The notes under the pieces are model-generated. The model saw only the letters and a program-made list of their open reading frames with translations. It was not told the origin of the DNA and ran no database searches. The translations under genes were made by a program, and so were the position numbers. Shown piece after piece: positions 1 through 7,811 of a DNA stretch of 64,000 nucleotides; within the stretch, counting starts at the first letter, position 1, and each line of letters opens with the position of its first letter. Origin of the DNA: Kosakonia sacchari (GTDB lineage Bacteria > Pseudomonadota > Gammaproteobacteria > Enterobacterales > Enterobacteriaceae). Where the stretch lies: NCBI GenBank assembly GCA_900109485.1, contig FOAY01000005.1, forward strand, positions 247,757 through 311,756. The letters are read 5' to 3'.

Positions 1-715
1 CTACGGAGAACCCCTTCCCGTGATCGCCTGCACGCGCCGCCTCTACCGCCGCATTGAGCGCCAGAATATTGGTCTGGAAAGCGATACCGTCAATAATCGA
101 AATAATCTCCGTCATCTGGTTGGCGCATTCGGTAATTGACTGCATATTTTTCGCGACCTGCCCCATTAAATCGCCGCCTTTTAACGCACTGCTTGTCGCA
201 TCTTTCGCACGGATGCTGGCGATGCGCGTATTGTCGGCATTATTTTTGGTGGTGGAAGCCATCTGTTCCATGCTGGAGGCGGTCTGTACCAGCGCAGCGG
301 ATTGCTCCTCGGTTTTAACGGAGAGGTCAGCACTGCGCGTGGCCAGTTCAGCGGAAAGATCGAGGGCAGAATCCGAAGAGGCACGAATTTCTCTGACTAA
401 GGTAGCGATGCTGGCAGAAAGTGAGTTGATTCCGGGTATTAAGCGACCGGCGCAGTTATTTCCAAATTTAGGAATAACAATAGAAAGATTTCCCGAGGTT
501 ACCTCTTCTATGCTTTTTTTAACGGTATTAATCGGCGTCACTAAATATTGCGTCATATACAGCCAAAGTAATGCGAGCGAAGTTATGGAAACAACTGAGG
601 TGGTCATAATCAGGGGAGCATTTTTTGAGAGAGTGATCACTAAAGCTTCCATGAGAATAAAAGAAGAGAGCAAAAATAAAATAATAAAAGTCCTAACACT
701 AATATGTCTTAACAT
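1..715 (-). CDS. Methyl-accepting chemotaxis protein, 3' end outside the window
   Basis: About 238 residues are visible; the C-terminus runs off the left edge. Two hydrophobic helices (about residues 9-27 and 33-53) are separated by only a few residues, so almost no periplasmic ligand domain exists. A HAMP-like linker follows, then the cytoplasmic signalling hairpin with the highly conserved [18 protein letters not shown] tip that contacts CheA/CheW. The start ATG (715) has a GGTGGG ribosome site about 8 bases upstream. It diverges from a cyclic-di-GMP enzyme gene with a flagellar-type promoter. The sensed cue is unknown; without a periplasmic domain it may respond to membrane or internal signals. 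The family call is secure from the hairpin motif. Confidence 0.9.
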   Translation of the reverse strand, partial: MLRHISVRTFIILFLLSSFILMEALVITLSKNAPLIMTTSVVSITSLALLWLYMTQYLVTPINTVKKSIEEVTSGNLSIVIPKFGNNCAGRLIPGINSLSASIATLVREIRASSDSALDLSAELATRSADLSVKTEEQSAALVQTASSMEQMASTTKNNADNTRIASIRAKDATSSALKGGDLMGQVAKNMQSITECANQMTEIISIIDGIAFQTNILALNAAVEAARAGDHGKGFSV

Positions 716-1167
716 AGTGACACCCACCAAACAGCGGAAGAAGGTAAGATCGTTATAGCATTCGAAATATACTTTTACACGGCGAAATTGATACTGCGCA
801 ATGTTCACGGCTAAATGATATTAATTTAGATTAAGTTATGACATTCATCTAAATACTAATCACAACCACAACATAAGCAGCCTGATAACTCGCTGAAAAC
901 GGAATTCACCTCCCAAATATATCATATAAAACCAGAGTCACTCAGTGAGTCTCTCAGCATATTTTTCCTTACTTTAATTTTAGCCTCGCTTAAATCATCC
1001 ACTTTTTTTTAAGTTCCTGCCATTAATGTCGATAAATAAAAGATGCTCCATCTTTATTAATTTGTCCTTGCAAAAATAAACTCAGCGCAACCATTAAATT
1101 CATCAGGTTAGTTGCTAAAATTAGTGCCAGGATTACATATCAACTCTTTTGCCTGCGTGGATGACAT
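716..1167. other. Divergent intergenic region, AT-rich
   Basis: About 450 bases between the chemotaxis receptor gene (leftward) and the MHYT-GGDEF-EAL gene (rightward). Apart from the sigma-28-like promoter at 1009-1035, no gene, RNA or strong repeat was seen. The stretch is clearly AT-rich compared with the flanking genes and presumably carries the promoters of both genes. Confidence 0.6.
1009..1035 (+). promoter_or_regulatory. Candidate sigma-28 (FliA) flagellar promoter
   Basis: TTAAGTTC at 1009-1016 and GTCGATAA at 1028-1035 are separated by exactly 11 bases. The enterobacterial FliA consensus is TAAAGTTT-N11-GCCGATAA, so 6 of 8 and 7 of 8 positions match. It points at the cyclic-di-GMP gene whose ATG is at 1168, leaving a leader of about 125 bases. 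Confidence 0.65.
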
Positions 1168-3303
1168 ATGCTTTATGTTTCGTGGGACCCTATTCTGGTC
1201 GGCATCTCTTTTTTGGTGGCATTCATTGCCTCATTTGTCGCACTGGATAGTGCAGGTAAAGTGCTGAACTCCGAACCGCGTAGCGCCCTGTTCTGGCGGA
1301 TTTCTGGTGGAGCCACATTGGGTATGGGCATCTGGTCAATGCATTTTGTCGGTATGCTGGCGATGAAAATGCCGGTAATGGTGCATTATGATCTTGAATT
1401 AACCATCCTCTCATTTGTTATTGCTTTACTGGCCTCCATGCTGTCGCTCAATATCGCCGTCAGCGGCCATACCTTGCCGACAAGACGCCTGATTTTCGCC
1501 ACTCTCGTCCTCGGCAGCGGCGTGGTGTCGATGCATTATATCGGCATGGCGGCAATGATGAGTTTCGTCAGCATTTACTGGAACATCCCGCTGGTGGCGC
1601 TGTCGCTGGTGATTGCCATTGCCAGCGCCTGGGTCGCGCTGTGGCTGGCGTTCAGCCTGCGGCAAAATACGCACGGCGTCTTTATTAATCGCGTTTTTGC
1701 CTCGCTGGTGATGGGCATTGCCATTTGCGCCATGCACTATACCGGCATGAGCGCCGCAACCTTCAGTAATGATGGCCTCGGCATTATCGTGCGTAGCGAT
1801 GCGATACATATCATGAGCCGCGGCGTCGGTGAGCAAGGACTGTCGCTGTGGGTCGCCACTACGACGCTGGTGATTTTTGGCATCATGCTGTTTATCTCGA
1901 TGATCGATTCACAATTGCGAACAGCACGCCTGACCGACAGTCTGCGCCAGTTAAACCTGCAACTGGAGAAACAGGCGCATTATGATCCCCTCACCGGCCT
2001 GGCGAACCGTATTCAGCTCGATATTTTGCTGGATTCCTGCCTGAATCGCGCAGCAGAAGAGCAGACAACCTTCGCGCTGATTTATATGGATCTTGATCGC
2101 TTCAAGCTGGTAAATGATGCCTGGGGGCACCATATTGGCGACCGGCTGCTGGTGGCGGTGGCAGAACGGCTTTCAGCCTGCATTAATGACAAAATGTCGC
2201 TGGCCAGGCTCGGCGGCGACGAATTTACGCTGCTGGTGCCGCAGACCAGCGAGGAAGAAGTTGACGCCCTGATCCGCCGCCTGATCGCCACCATTCAGCA
2301 TCCTTTTTATGAATTAAGTCATGTCATCAATGTATCGCTTAGTGCCGGGGTGAGTTTTTATCCGGAGCACGGCGAAAACGCCCATGAGCTGAAGCTGAAA
2401 GCCGACACCGCCATGTACAGCGTTAAGCAGGAAGGTCGCAACGGTTGGGCGATTTATCACACCGGAATGGCGCAGAAAACCGCCGATGCACCGCAGTTCT
2501 TGCAGGATTTGTCGCAGGCGCTGACGCGCAATCAGTTTGAACTCTGGTATCAACCGCAATATACCGCGCCCGAACAAACCCTTGCCGGATTCGAAGCCCT
2601 GCTGCGCTGGCGTCACCCGCAGCAGGGGGTTTTGCTGCCGGCAACGTTTCTGCCGATGCTGGAAAAAACCGGGTTGATTATCTCTGTTGGTCAATGGGTG
2701 ATTGAATCTGCCTGTCGCCAGTTACATTACTGGAATACACAGGGTTTTCCCCACCTGACCCTGGCGATCAATCTCTCGCCCAGCCAGTTTGAACAGCATG
2801 ATATTTATGAACAGGTCACTGATGCCTTGACCCGTTATCATGTCGACCCGACCCGCCTGACGCTGGAAATCACCGAGAACGCCGCGCTGAAAAACCTTGA
2901 GCGTAGCGTTCATCTGCTGACCCAGTTTGCGCAGTTGGGGATCACGGTGGCGATTGATGATTTTGGTACCGGCTATTCTAATATGCTGATGCTGAAAAAA
3001 TTGCCTGCCACTGAACTCAAAATTGATAAAAGTTTTGTGAAAGATATTCGCGAAAATAGCCGCAACGTGAAAATCGTCTCGACGATAATCGACATTGCCC
3101 ACTCGATGAATATGCGTGTGGTCGCCGAAGGAATTGAAACGGCAGAACAGCATGCGCTGCTCACCAATATGGGCTGTGCTTTTTTACAGGGTTTCCTGTT
3201 TGCCTGTCCACAACCCGTCGAGAAGATTTCAGCGCTGCTTAAACATAAACCTTTCGCGTTGTCACTGGAATGTTCAGAGCCGTCACAAAAAAAACCTGCA
3301 TAA
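1168..3303 (+). CDS. MHYT-GGDEF-EAL membrane protein, cyclic-di-GMP turnover
   Basis: 711 residues. The N-terminal ~245 residues form a seven-helix MHYT sensor with three motif repeats: MHFVGM (58-63), MHYIGM (122-127) and MHYTGM (189-194). MHYT domains are proposed to bind copper and sense a diatomic gas. A GGDEF domain follows with an intact GGDEF motif (349-353), then an EAL domain with EAL (476-478) and DDFGTGYS (597-604). Both catalytic motifs are intact, so it could make or break cyclic-di-GMP; which activity dominates cannot be read. GTGGA lies 6 bases before the ATG. The upstream sigma-28-like promoter suggests co-expression with late flagellar genes. Domain layout resembles Pseudomonas MucR. 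Confidence 0.9.
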   Translation: MLYVSWDPILVGISFLVAFIASFVALDSAGKVLNSEPRSALFWRISGGATLGMGIWSMHFVGMLAMKMPVMVHYDLELTILSFVIALLASMLSLNIAVSGHTLPTRRLIFATLVLGSGVVSMHYIGMAAMMSFVSIYWNIPLVALSLVIAIASAWVALWLAFSLRQNTHGVFINRVFASLVMGIAICAMHYTGMSAATFSNDGLGIIVRSDAIHIMSRGVGEQGLSLWVATTTLVIFGIMLFISMIDSQLRTARLTDSLRQLNLQLEKQAHYDPLTGLANRIQLDILLDSCLNRAAEEQTTFALIYMDLDRFKLVNDAWGHHIGDRLLVAVAERLSACINDKMSLARLGGDEFTLLVPQTSEEEVDALIRRLIATIQHPFYELSHVINVSLSAGVSFYPEHGENAHELKLKADTAMYSVKQEGRNGWAIYHTGMAQKTADAPQFLQDLSQALTRNQFELWYQPQYTAPEQTLAGFEALLRWRHPQQGVLLPATFLPMLEKTGLIISVGQWVIESACRQLHYWNTQGFPHLTLAINLSPSQFEQHDIYEQVTDALTRYHVDPTRLTLEITENAALKNLERSVHLLTQFAQLGITVAIDDFGTGYSNMLMLKKLPATELKIDKSFVKDIRENSRNVKIVSTIIDIAHSMNMRVVAEGIETAEQHALLTNMGCAFLQGFLFACPQPVEKISALLKHKPFALSLECSEPSQKKPA

Positions 3304-3399
3304 GGCTCTACATTTCATGTGTGTTGCAATAAAGTTAGTACATTGCCGCAACGTCTGGCCAGCGGCGACATTGCAACCTGCGCGATAAGTGGAGTAGCC

Positions 3400-4623
3400 A
3401 TGCTTAAATATCACCTGGATGCGCTGAATGTCCTCTCCACGCCGGTTTGGGTGGTCGCCCCTGACACGGAAACGTTGCTATTTTCTAACACTCAGGCGCA
3501 GAAGCTGGCTGCGGGTCGTTCATTGCGTGAAATGCGCAGTGGCCTCTTTTCTGCCGTTGCGCAGATCAGCCTCTCAATGTATTTACCCTGCCTGCAAAAT
3601 CACGAAGATGTGGTCGAAATCTGGAGTATTTGCCCTTCCGGTGAAGAGAGTACGATCAGTTGCCGCGCCGTGCTGCGCGAATTTGAAACTGTCGGTGAAG
3701 TGCTCATTTTCGAAGGCATTTCCGGTGGTGCCGCTGCCGCCGCATTAAAGGCCAGCCACTCCTCCTCTTACCAGCCGCGTAAGCAAGGGTTCTATGCCCG
3801 TTTTTTCTATACCACGTCAGCCCCAATGCTGCTTATCGATCCCGTCCGCGATGGCCTGATCGTGGATGCTAATCTCGCTGCCCTGCGTTTTTATGGTTAC
3901 GATCATGAAGAGATGTGCAAGATGCATACATGGGAAATTAACACTATGGGGCGCAACGTCTTGCCGGTGATGTCAGAAATCGCCAGGCTGCCCGGTGGAC
4001 ATAAGCCGCTCGATTTTATCCATCAGTTGGCCGATGGCTCAACGCGGCATGTACAAACTTACGCCGGGCCAATTGAGATATACGGCGAACGGCTGATGTT
4101 ATGCATTATTCATGATATTACCGAACAGAAGCGGCTTGAGCAGGAGCTGGAATACGCTGCGCACCGCGATGCTCTTACCGGGCTTTTGAACCGCCGTCAG
4201 TTTTATCACCTGACAGATCATGTTCTGCCGACCGTGCTCGACTTTTGCGTCTTGCTGGTCGATGCGGATTATTTCAAACATATTAACGATCAATTCGGTC
4301 ATCAGTGCGGGGACGAAGTGCTGATCGAACTTGCACGTACGCTGGAAGCCAACAGCCGCAGTGGTGATTATGTCTTTCGCTGGGGCGGCGAAGAATTTTT
4401 ACTGTTGTTGCCGCATACCCGCATAGATACCGCGCTGGACGTGGCGGAAGCCATCCGCCAGGCGGTAGTGAACATCGCCACGCCCGGTCTGCCTGGCTTT
4501 ACCGTCAGTATTGGCGTCGCGCGCCATTTGCAAAATGAAAGCCTTGATGCCCTGTTCCGTCGCGTTGATGAAGCGCTTTATCGCGCAAAAAATAACGGTC
4601 GTAACCAGGTGCTTGCCGCCTGA
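3400..4623 (+). CDS. dgcM: Diguanylate cyclase DgcM (PAS-GGDEF)
   Basis: 407 residues, close to the 410 of E. coli DgcM (YdaM), with strong similarity throughout as recalled, especially KQGFYARFF and the second PAS region (about 135-245). The GGDEF domain ends the protein and carries GGEEF (329-333). Known role: DgcM makes cyclic-di-GMP and binds the regulator MlrA and the phosphodiesterase PdeR to switch on csgD and curli. The ATG at 3400 is preceded by AGTGGAG 5 bases upstream; an in-frame ATG at 3319 lacks such a site. It follows the MHYT gene by about 100 bases. A PdeR homolog lies at 26.3 kb in the same window. Confidence 0.9.
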   Translation: MLKYHLDALNVLSTPVWVVAPDTETLLFSNTQAQKLAAGRSLREMRSGLFSAVAQISLSMYLPCLQNHEDVVEIWSICPSGEESTISCRAVLREFETVGEVLIFEGISGGAAAAALKASHSSSYQPRKQGFYARFFYTTSAPMLLIDPVRDGLIVDANLAALRFYGYDHEEMCKMHTWEINTMGRNVLPVMSEIARLPGGHKPLDFIHQLADGSTRHVQTYAGPIEIYGERLMLCIIHDITEQKRLEQELEYAAHRDALTGLLNRRQFYHLTDHVLPTVLDFCVLLVDADYFKHINDQFGHQCGDEVLIELARTLEANSRSGDYVFRWGGEEFLLLLPHTRIDTALDVAEAIRQAVVNIATPGLPGFTVSIGVARHLQNESLDALFRRVDEALYRAKNNGRNQVLAA

Positions 4624-4631
4624 ATGGAGGC

Positions 4632-4658
4632 AAAAAAAAGCGCCCGCTTTCGGGCGCT
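4632..4658 (-). terminator. Intrinsic terminator after the small gene at 4676-4864
   Basis: Stem AGCGCCCG/CGGGCGCT (4639-4646 with 4651-4658) and a CTTT loop. The run of A at 4632-4639 becomes the U-tract on the minus strand. It probably also stops dgcM transcription less efficiently. Confidence 0.75.
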
Positions 4659-4675
4659 GTGGCGTTATTACGGTA

Positions 4676-4864
4676 TTAATGAATGCCCAACCGCCAGGCA
4701 AAATCGATCTCTTCTTTCAATTCTGTATGCGAAAGGGTCAGCAGATCCGCAAACTCCAGCCGGAGTCGTTTGAGTTTTTTGAGGTACTCGGCCGGTGTCA
4801 TCGCGCTGCGATCGCGACGCAGATATTCGATAGCCAGTTGGGTTGGGTCTAATTCAGTCTCCAT
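4676..4864 (-). CDS. Small hypothetical cytoplasmic protein (62 aa)
   Basis: A 62-residue charged, probably helical protein with no signal peptide or membrane segment; I do not recognise its function. The ATG at 4864 has AGAGGA 4 bases upstream. An in-frame ATG at 4888 is unlikely because a TATAAT box (minus strand, 4895-4900) would start the transcript about there. Own promoter, ribosome site and terminator make it a convincing independent gene. It sits between dgcM and the RyhB-type small RNA gene. No shared function can be inferred beyond position. Confidence 0.75.
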   Translation of the reverse strand: METELDPTQLAIEYLRRDRSAMTPAEYLKKLKRLRLEFADLLTLSHTELKEEIDFAWRLGIH

Positions 4865-4894
4865 AACGTCCTCTGCGGTTGTAAACACTCTTCT

Positions 4895-4900
4895 ATTATA
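4895..4900 (-). promoter_or_regulatory. -10 box of the 62-aa gene
   Basis: On the minus strand these bases read TATAAT, a perfect sigma-70 -10 hexamer. Transcription would begin about 25 bases before the ATG at 4864. The -35 region is poor (A-rich). Confidence 0.55.
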
Positions 4901-5007
4901 CCACCGAATACTGTCTGTTTTTTGACCACAATCGTAAAAGAGTTGGGTTTACTCGCGGAAAATGCCGCTCCGGACGACCATACAAAAAAAGGGGTTGCGC
5001 CACTAAA

Positions 5008-5022
5008 TGATAAAGATTATCT
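5008..5022 (+). promoter_or_regulatory. Fur box upstream of the RyhB-type small RNA
   Basis: TGATAAAGATTATCT matches the 7-1-7 Fur motif TGATAAT-N-ATTATCA at 12 of 14 positions. It lies immediately before the predicted start of the RyhB-type RNA, where Fur-Fe would block transcription under iron-replete conditions, as at known ryhB promoters. Confidence 0.8.
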
Positions 5023-5030
5023 TTCTCAAT

Positions 5031-5126
5031 ACTGAATAGTTGAGTTAAACACTCAGGTATTCGGTACGACATTGCTCACATTGCTTCCAGTATTTTTCGC
5101 CCGCTCAATGTAGCGGGCTTTTTTTT
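5031..5126 (+). ncRNA. ryhB: RyhB-family iron-responsive small RNA
   Basis: The stretch 5067-5092 carries the RyhB seed and core, including GACATTGCTCACATTGC followed by TTCCAGTATT, identical to the E. coli RyhB core as I recall it. It is preceded by a 5' stem-loop (ACTGAATA with TATTCGGT, 5031-5065) and ends in a terminator, GCCCGCT/AGCGGGC (5099-5118) plus eight T. The ~95-base size fits RyhB (~90). Known role: with Hfq it represses mRNAs of non-essential iron proteins during iron starvation. A Fur box lies just upstream. The locus is not next to yhhY, where E. coli ryhB sits, so this may be a second copy like Salmonella RyhB-2. The exact 5' end is estimated. Confidence 0.88.
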
Positions 5127-5180
5127 GCCCCTGCCCGAGAATGGTCATTCACATTCCCGCAACGCTCCTTATTTCCTCCA

Positions 5181-5290
5181 TTGTCCCTTCACATTCCTTA
5201 AGTAAAATTCTTAACACTCCTGCTAAGACAGGAATCATTCCGTAATCAATGAGTTTCCCCTTACTTCCCGTGACGTAAGGGGATTTTTTT
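5181..5290 (+). ncRNA. Candidate second small RNA with its own promoter and terminator
   Basis: TTGTCC (5181-5186), 16 bases, then TAAAAT (5203-5208) form a plausible sigma-70 promoter. A transcript from about 5215 would hold a small hairpin (TCCTG/CAGGA) and end in a strong terminator: CCCCTTAC/GTAAGGGG (5257-5264 with 5275-5282) and seven T (5284-5290). There is no coding frame. The terminator points rightward and cannot serve mppA, which ends from the other side. It could instead be a back-up terminator for the RyhB-type RNA. Confidence 0.35.
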
Positions 5291-5291
5291 A

Positions 5292-6908
5292 TTAATGTTT
5301 AATAATGTATAACGTGCGGCTGTATGCCACATCTTCCGGGTTGTTAATCGGATATCCCTTCAGCCATGGCTTAATCAAGCGCCCATTGGTGTACTGATAA
5401 ATCGGCGCAATCGGCGCTTTTTCAGCAATAAGATGTTCCGCCGCGTTGTAGTCCACGTTACGCGCTTTGGCGCTGGTTTCCTGCGCCGCCTGTGCAATCA
5501 CTTTGTCATAGCTTTCATCACTGAAGCGCGAAATATTGCTGCTGCTTCCGGATGTCAGTATCGACAGGAACGTGGACGGTTCGTTGTAATCTCCCACCCA
5601 TGACGCGCGGATCACATCAAAATTGCCGCTGTTGCGGCTGTCGATATAGGTTTTCCACTCCTGGTTTTGCAGCGTCACATCCGCGCCCAGACTCTGTCGC
5701 CACATTGAGGCCACCGCAATGGCAATCTTCTGGTGACTTTCCGAGCTGTTATACAGCAACCGGAGTTTAAGCGGCCGCTGCGGGCCGTAACCTGCCGCCT
5801 GCAACAGCGTCTTCGCCTGCGCGTTCAGTTCTGCCTGGCTCATCGATTCAAACTGTGAACGTTCCGGGGTGAAACCTGCCGTCACGTCCGGCGTTAAACG
5901 CCATGCGGGTTTCTCGCCGGTGCCCAGCACTTTTTGCGCGATCACCCGACGGTCGATCGTCATACTCAGCGCCAGACGCACGCGGGGATCGGACGTTGGA
6001 CCTTTTTGCGTATTAAATGCGTAGTAATAGGTGCCCAGTTGCGGCGGCGTGTAGACCTGCCCCGGGATATCTTTCAACAATTTCTGGTAGAGGTTTTTCG
6101 GGAAAGATTCGGTAATGTCGACGCCATTCGCCAGATAACGTTTGGTGGCAGCGGACTCCTGGTTGATGGGCATAAACGTCACCTGGTTGATCACGGTTTT
6201 GCCGTCATCCCAGTAGTGCTTGTTGCGGCTGAGCACCAGCTTTTCGTTTACCACACGATCGCTCAGCACAAACGCGCCGTTACCGACCAGATGCCCCGGA
6301 CGCGTCCAGTCTGCGCCGCTTTCAACGTTCGCTTTTTGTACCGGATAGAGCGCGAAGCTGGCCGCAAGACTCGGGAACCACGGTACGGGACGGGAAAGTT
6401 GCACCCGCAACGTGCGCGCGTCCACCGCGCTGACGCCGAGCTTATCCGGCGTCGCTTTACCCTCGGTAATCTCCTGCGCATTAGCCAGCCCGGCCAGCGC
6501 CGCAAAGCTGGCAAAAGGCGAGGTCATTTTCGGATCCACCAGACGCTGCCAGCTATAAACGAAATCCTCTGCGGTTATCGGCGAACCATCAGACCAGCGG
6601 GCGTTGTCGCGCAGGGTAAAAATCCAGATGCGATTATCATTGCTCTGCCATTTGCTGGCGACGCCGGGAATAATGTTGCCCTTCTCGTCCTGATTCACCA
6701 GACCTTCAAACAGGTCGCGCAGCACCTGAATCTCCGGCAGGCCAACGGCTTTCGCTGGATCCAGCGAGGCGGGTTCGTCTTTCAGATGACGCACAACTTC
6801 CTGCGTTGCCGCCAGTTGCGTGCCTGGAGGAACGTCAGCAGCAAACGATACAGAAGAAAAACCGCACAGCCAGAGCGCGCAGCACAGCGTGGAAACTCGA
6901 TGCGTCAT
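5292..6908 (-). CDS. mppA: Periplasmic murein tripeptide-binding protein MppA
   Basis: 538 residues (E. coli 537), an SBP_bac_5/OppA-like binding protein with a signal peptide ending near SFA-AD. It delivers L-Ala-D-Glu-meso-DAP from cell-wall turnover to the Opp permease. The ATG at 6908 is chosen because the signal peptide starts there and GGGG lies about 6 bases before it; an upstream ATG at 6980 would add a non-signal extension. The next gene on the other strand, mpaA, breaks down the imported tripeptide, so the divergent pair is functionally linked. Confidence 0.95.
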   Translation of the reverse strand: MTHRVSTLCCALWLCGFSSVSFAADVPPGTQLAATQEVVRHLKDEPASLDPAKAVGLPEIQVLRDLFEGLVNQDEKGNIIPGVASKWQSNDNRIWIFTLRDNARWSDGSPITAEDFVYSWQRLVDPKMTSPFASFAALAGLANAQEITEGKATPDKLGVSAVDARTLRVQLSRPVPWFPSLAASFALYPVQKANVESGADWTRPGHLVGNGAFVLSDRVVNEKLVLSRNKHYWDDGKTVINQVTFMPINQESAATKRYLANGVDITESFPKNLYQKLLKDIPGQVYTPPQLGTYYYAFNTQKGPTSDPRVRLALSMTIDRRVIAQKVLGTGEKPAWRLTPDVTAGFTPERSQFESMSQAELNAQAKTLLQAAGYGPQRPLKLRLLYNSSESHQKIAIAVASMWRQSLGADVTLQNQEWKTYIDSRNSGNFDVIRASWVGDYNEPSTFLSILTSGSSSNISRFSDESYDKVIAQAAQETSAKARNVDYNAAEHLIAEKAPIAPIYQYTNGRLIKPWLKGYPINNPEDVAYSRTLYIIKH

Positions 6909-7097
6909 GGGATCCCCTTTTGATGTGTCATTTCCCGGCAATAGAAGTGTAATTATTTGTTTTAACATAGCGGAATGCAAACCTGGTCAGTCAAAAAATT
7001 GATGATGGACAGTAATTTACCCTGCGTGGCAAGATTTGCGTCACACCGATTTTTGCTCAACACTTGCTGTAAGCAAACGCCAGAACAGAGGAAGCTT

Positions 7098-7811
7098 ATG
7101 CCTGTCACACGTCCACGTCCGCAGCGGGGCCGTTTTGCCCCCGGAAGCGAAGAGTTTGGCCGCTCACTGCTCGGCGCGCCGCTGATCTGGTTTCCGGCGC
7201 CAGTCGCCACGCGCGAAAGCGGTTTGATCATCGCCGGAACGCACGGTGACGAAAACTCCTCGGTCGTTACGCTTTCCTGCGCCCTGCGCACGCTGAAGGC
7301 CGATCTGCGCCATCATCATGTGATCCTGGCGGTCAATCCGGACGGTTGTCAGCTTGGCCTGCGCGCGAACGCCAACGGCGTCGATCTCAACCGGAATTTT
7401 CCCGCCGCCAACTGGAAAGCTGGTGAAACGGTTTATCGCTGGAACAGCGCCGCCGATGAACGGGATGTGGTGTTACTGACCGGTGACGCGCCCGGTTCTG
7501 AACCGGAAACGCAGGCGTTGTGCCAGTTGATTCATCGCATTCACCCGGCATGGGTGGTGACGTTTCATGATCCGCTGGCATGTGTGGAAGATCCGCAGGA
7601 AAGCGTGCTGGGTCAATGGTTGTCCAGCGCGCTATCCCTGCCGCTGGTCACCAGTGTTGGTTACGAAACGCCCGGCTCTTTTGGAAGCTGGTGTGCGGAT
7701 ATCGGTCTGCACTGCATCACCGTTGAGTTTCCGCCAATCTCCGCCGACGAAGCGAGCGAAAAGTACCTCGCGGCGGTGACAGAATTACTGCACTGGGATC
7801 CTCAAAGATGA
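7098..7811 (+). CDS. mpaA: Murein tripeptide amidase MpaA
   Basis: 237 residues, a zinc carboxypeptidase (M14 family) that cuts the D-Glu–DAP bond of murein tripeptide, releasing DAP and L-Ala-D-Glu. Visible motifs are GTHGDENSS (the HxxE zinc site), DLNRNFP (substrate binding), a later TFHDP histidine, and VEFPP near the C-terminus with the likely catalytic Glu. AGAGGAAG precedes the ATG. It diverges from mppA and converges with ycjG, the two 3' ends overlapping by 10 bases. Confidence 0.95.
   Translation: MPVTRPRPQRGRFAPGSEEFGRSLLGAPLIWFPAPVATRESGLIIAGTHGDENSSVVTLSCALRTLKADLRHHHVILAVNPDGCQLGLRANANGVDLNRNFPAANWKAGETVYRWNSAADERDVVLLTGDAPGSEPETQALCQLIHRIHPAWVVTFHDPLACVEDPQESVLGQWLSSALSLPLVTSVGYETPGSFGSWCADIGLHCITVEFPPISADEASEKYLAAVTELLHWDPQR

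Noticed and set aside
54..758. 234-codon open frame on the plus strand
   Set aside because: It lies antisense to the chemotaxis receptor, whose hairpin motif is clear on the minus strand; no ribosome site.
735..770. Sigma-28-like promoter for the chemotaxis receptor gene
   Set aside because: Half-sites with 5-6 matches exist on the minus strand, but the spacing is 8-10 rather than 11 bases.
5934..6923. 329-codon open frame opposite mppA
   Set aside because: High-GC antisense frame with Arg/His-rich composition and no family match; mppA on the other strand is certain.
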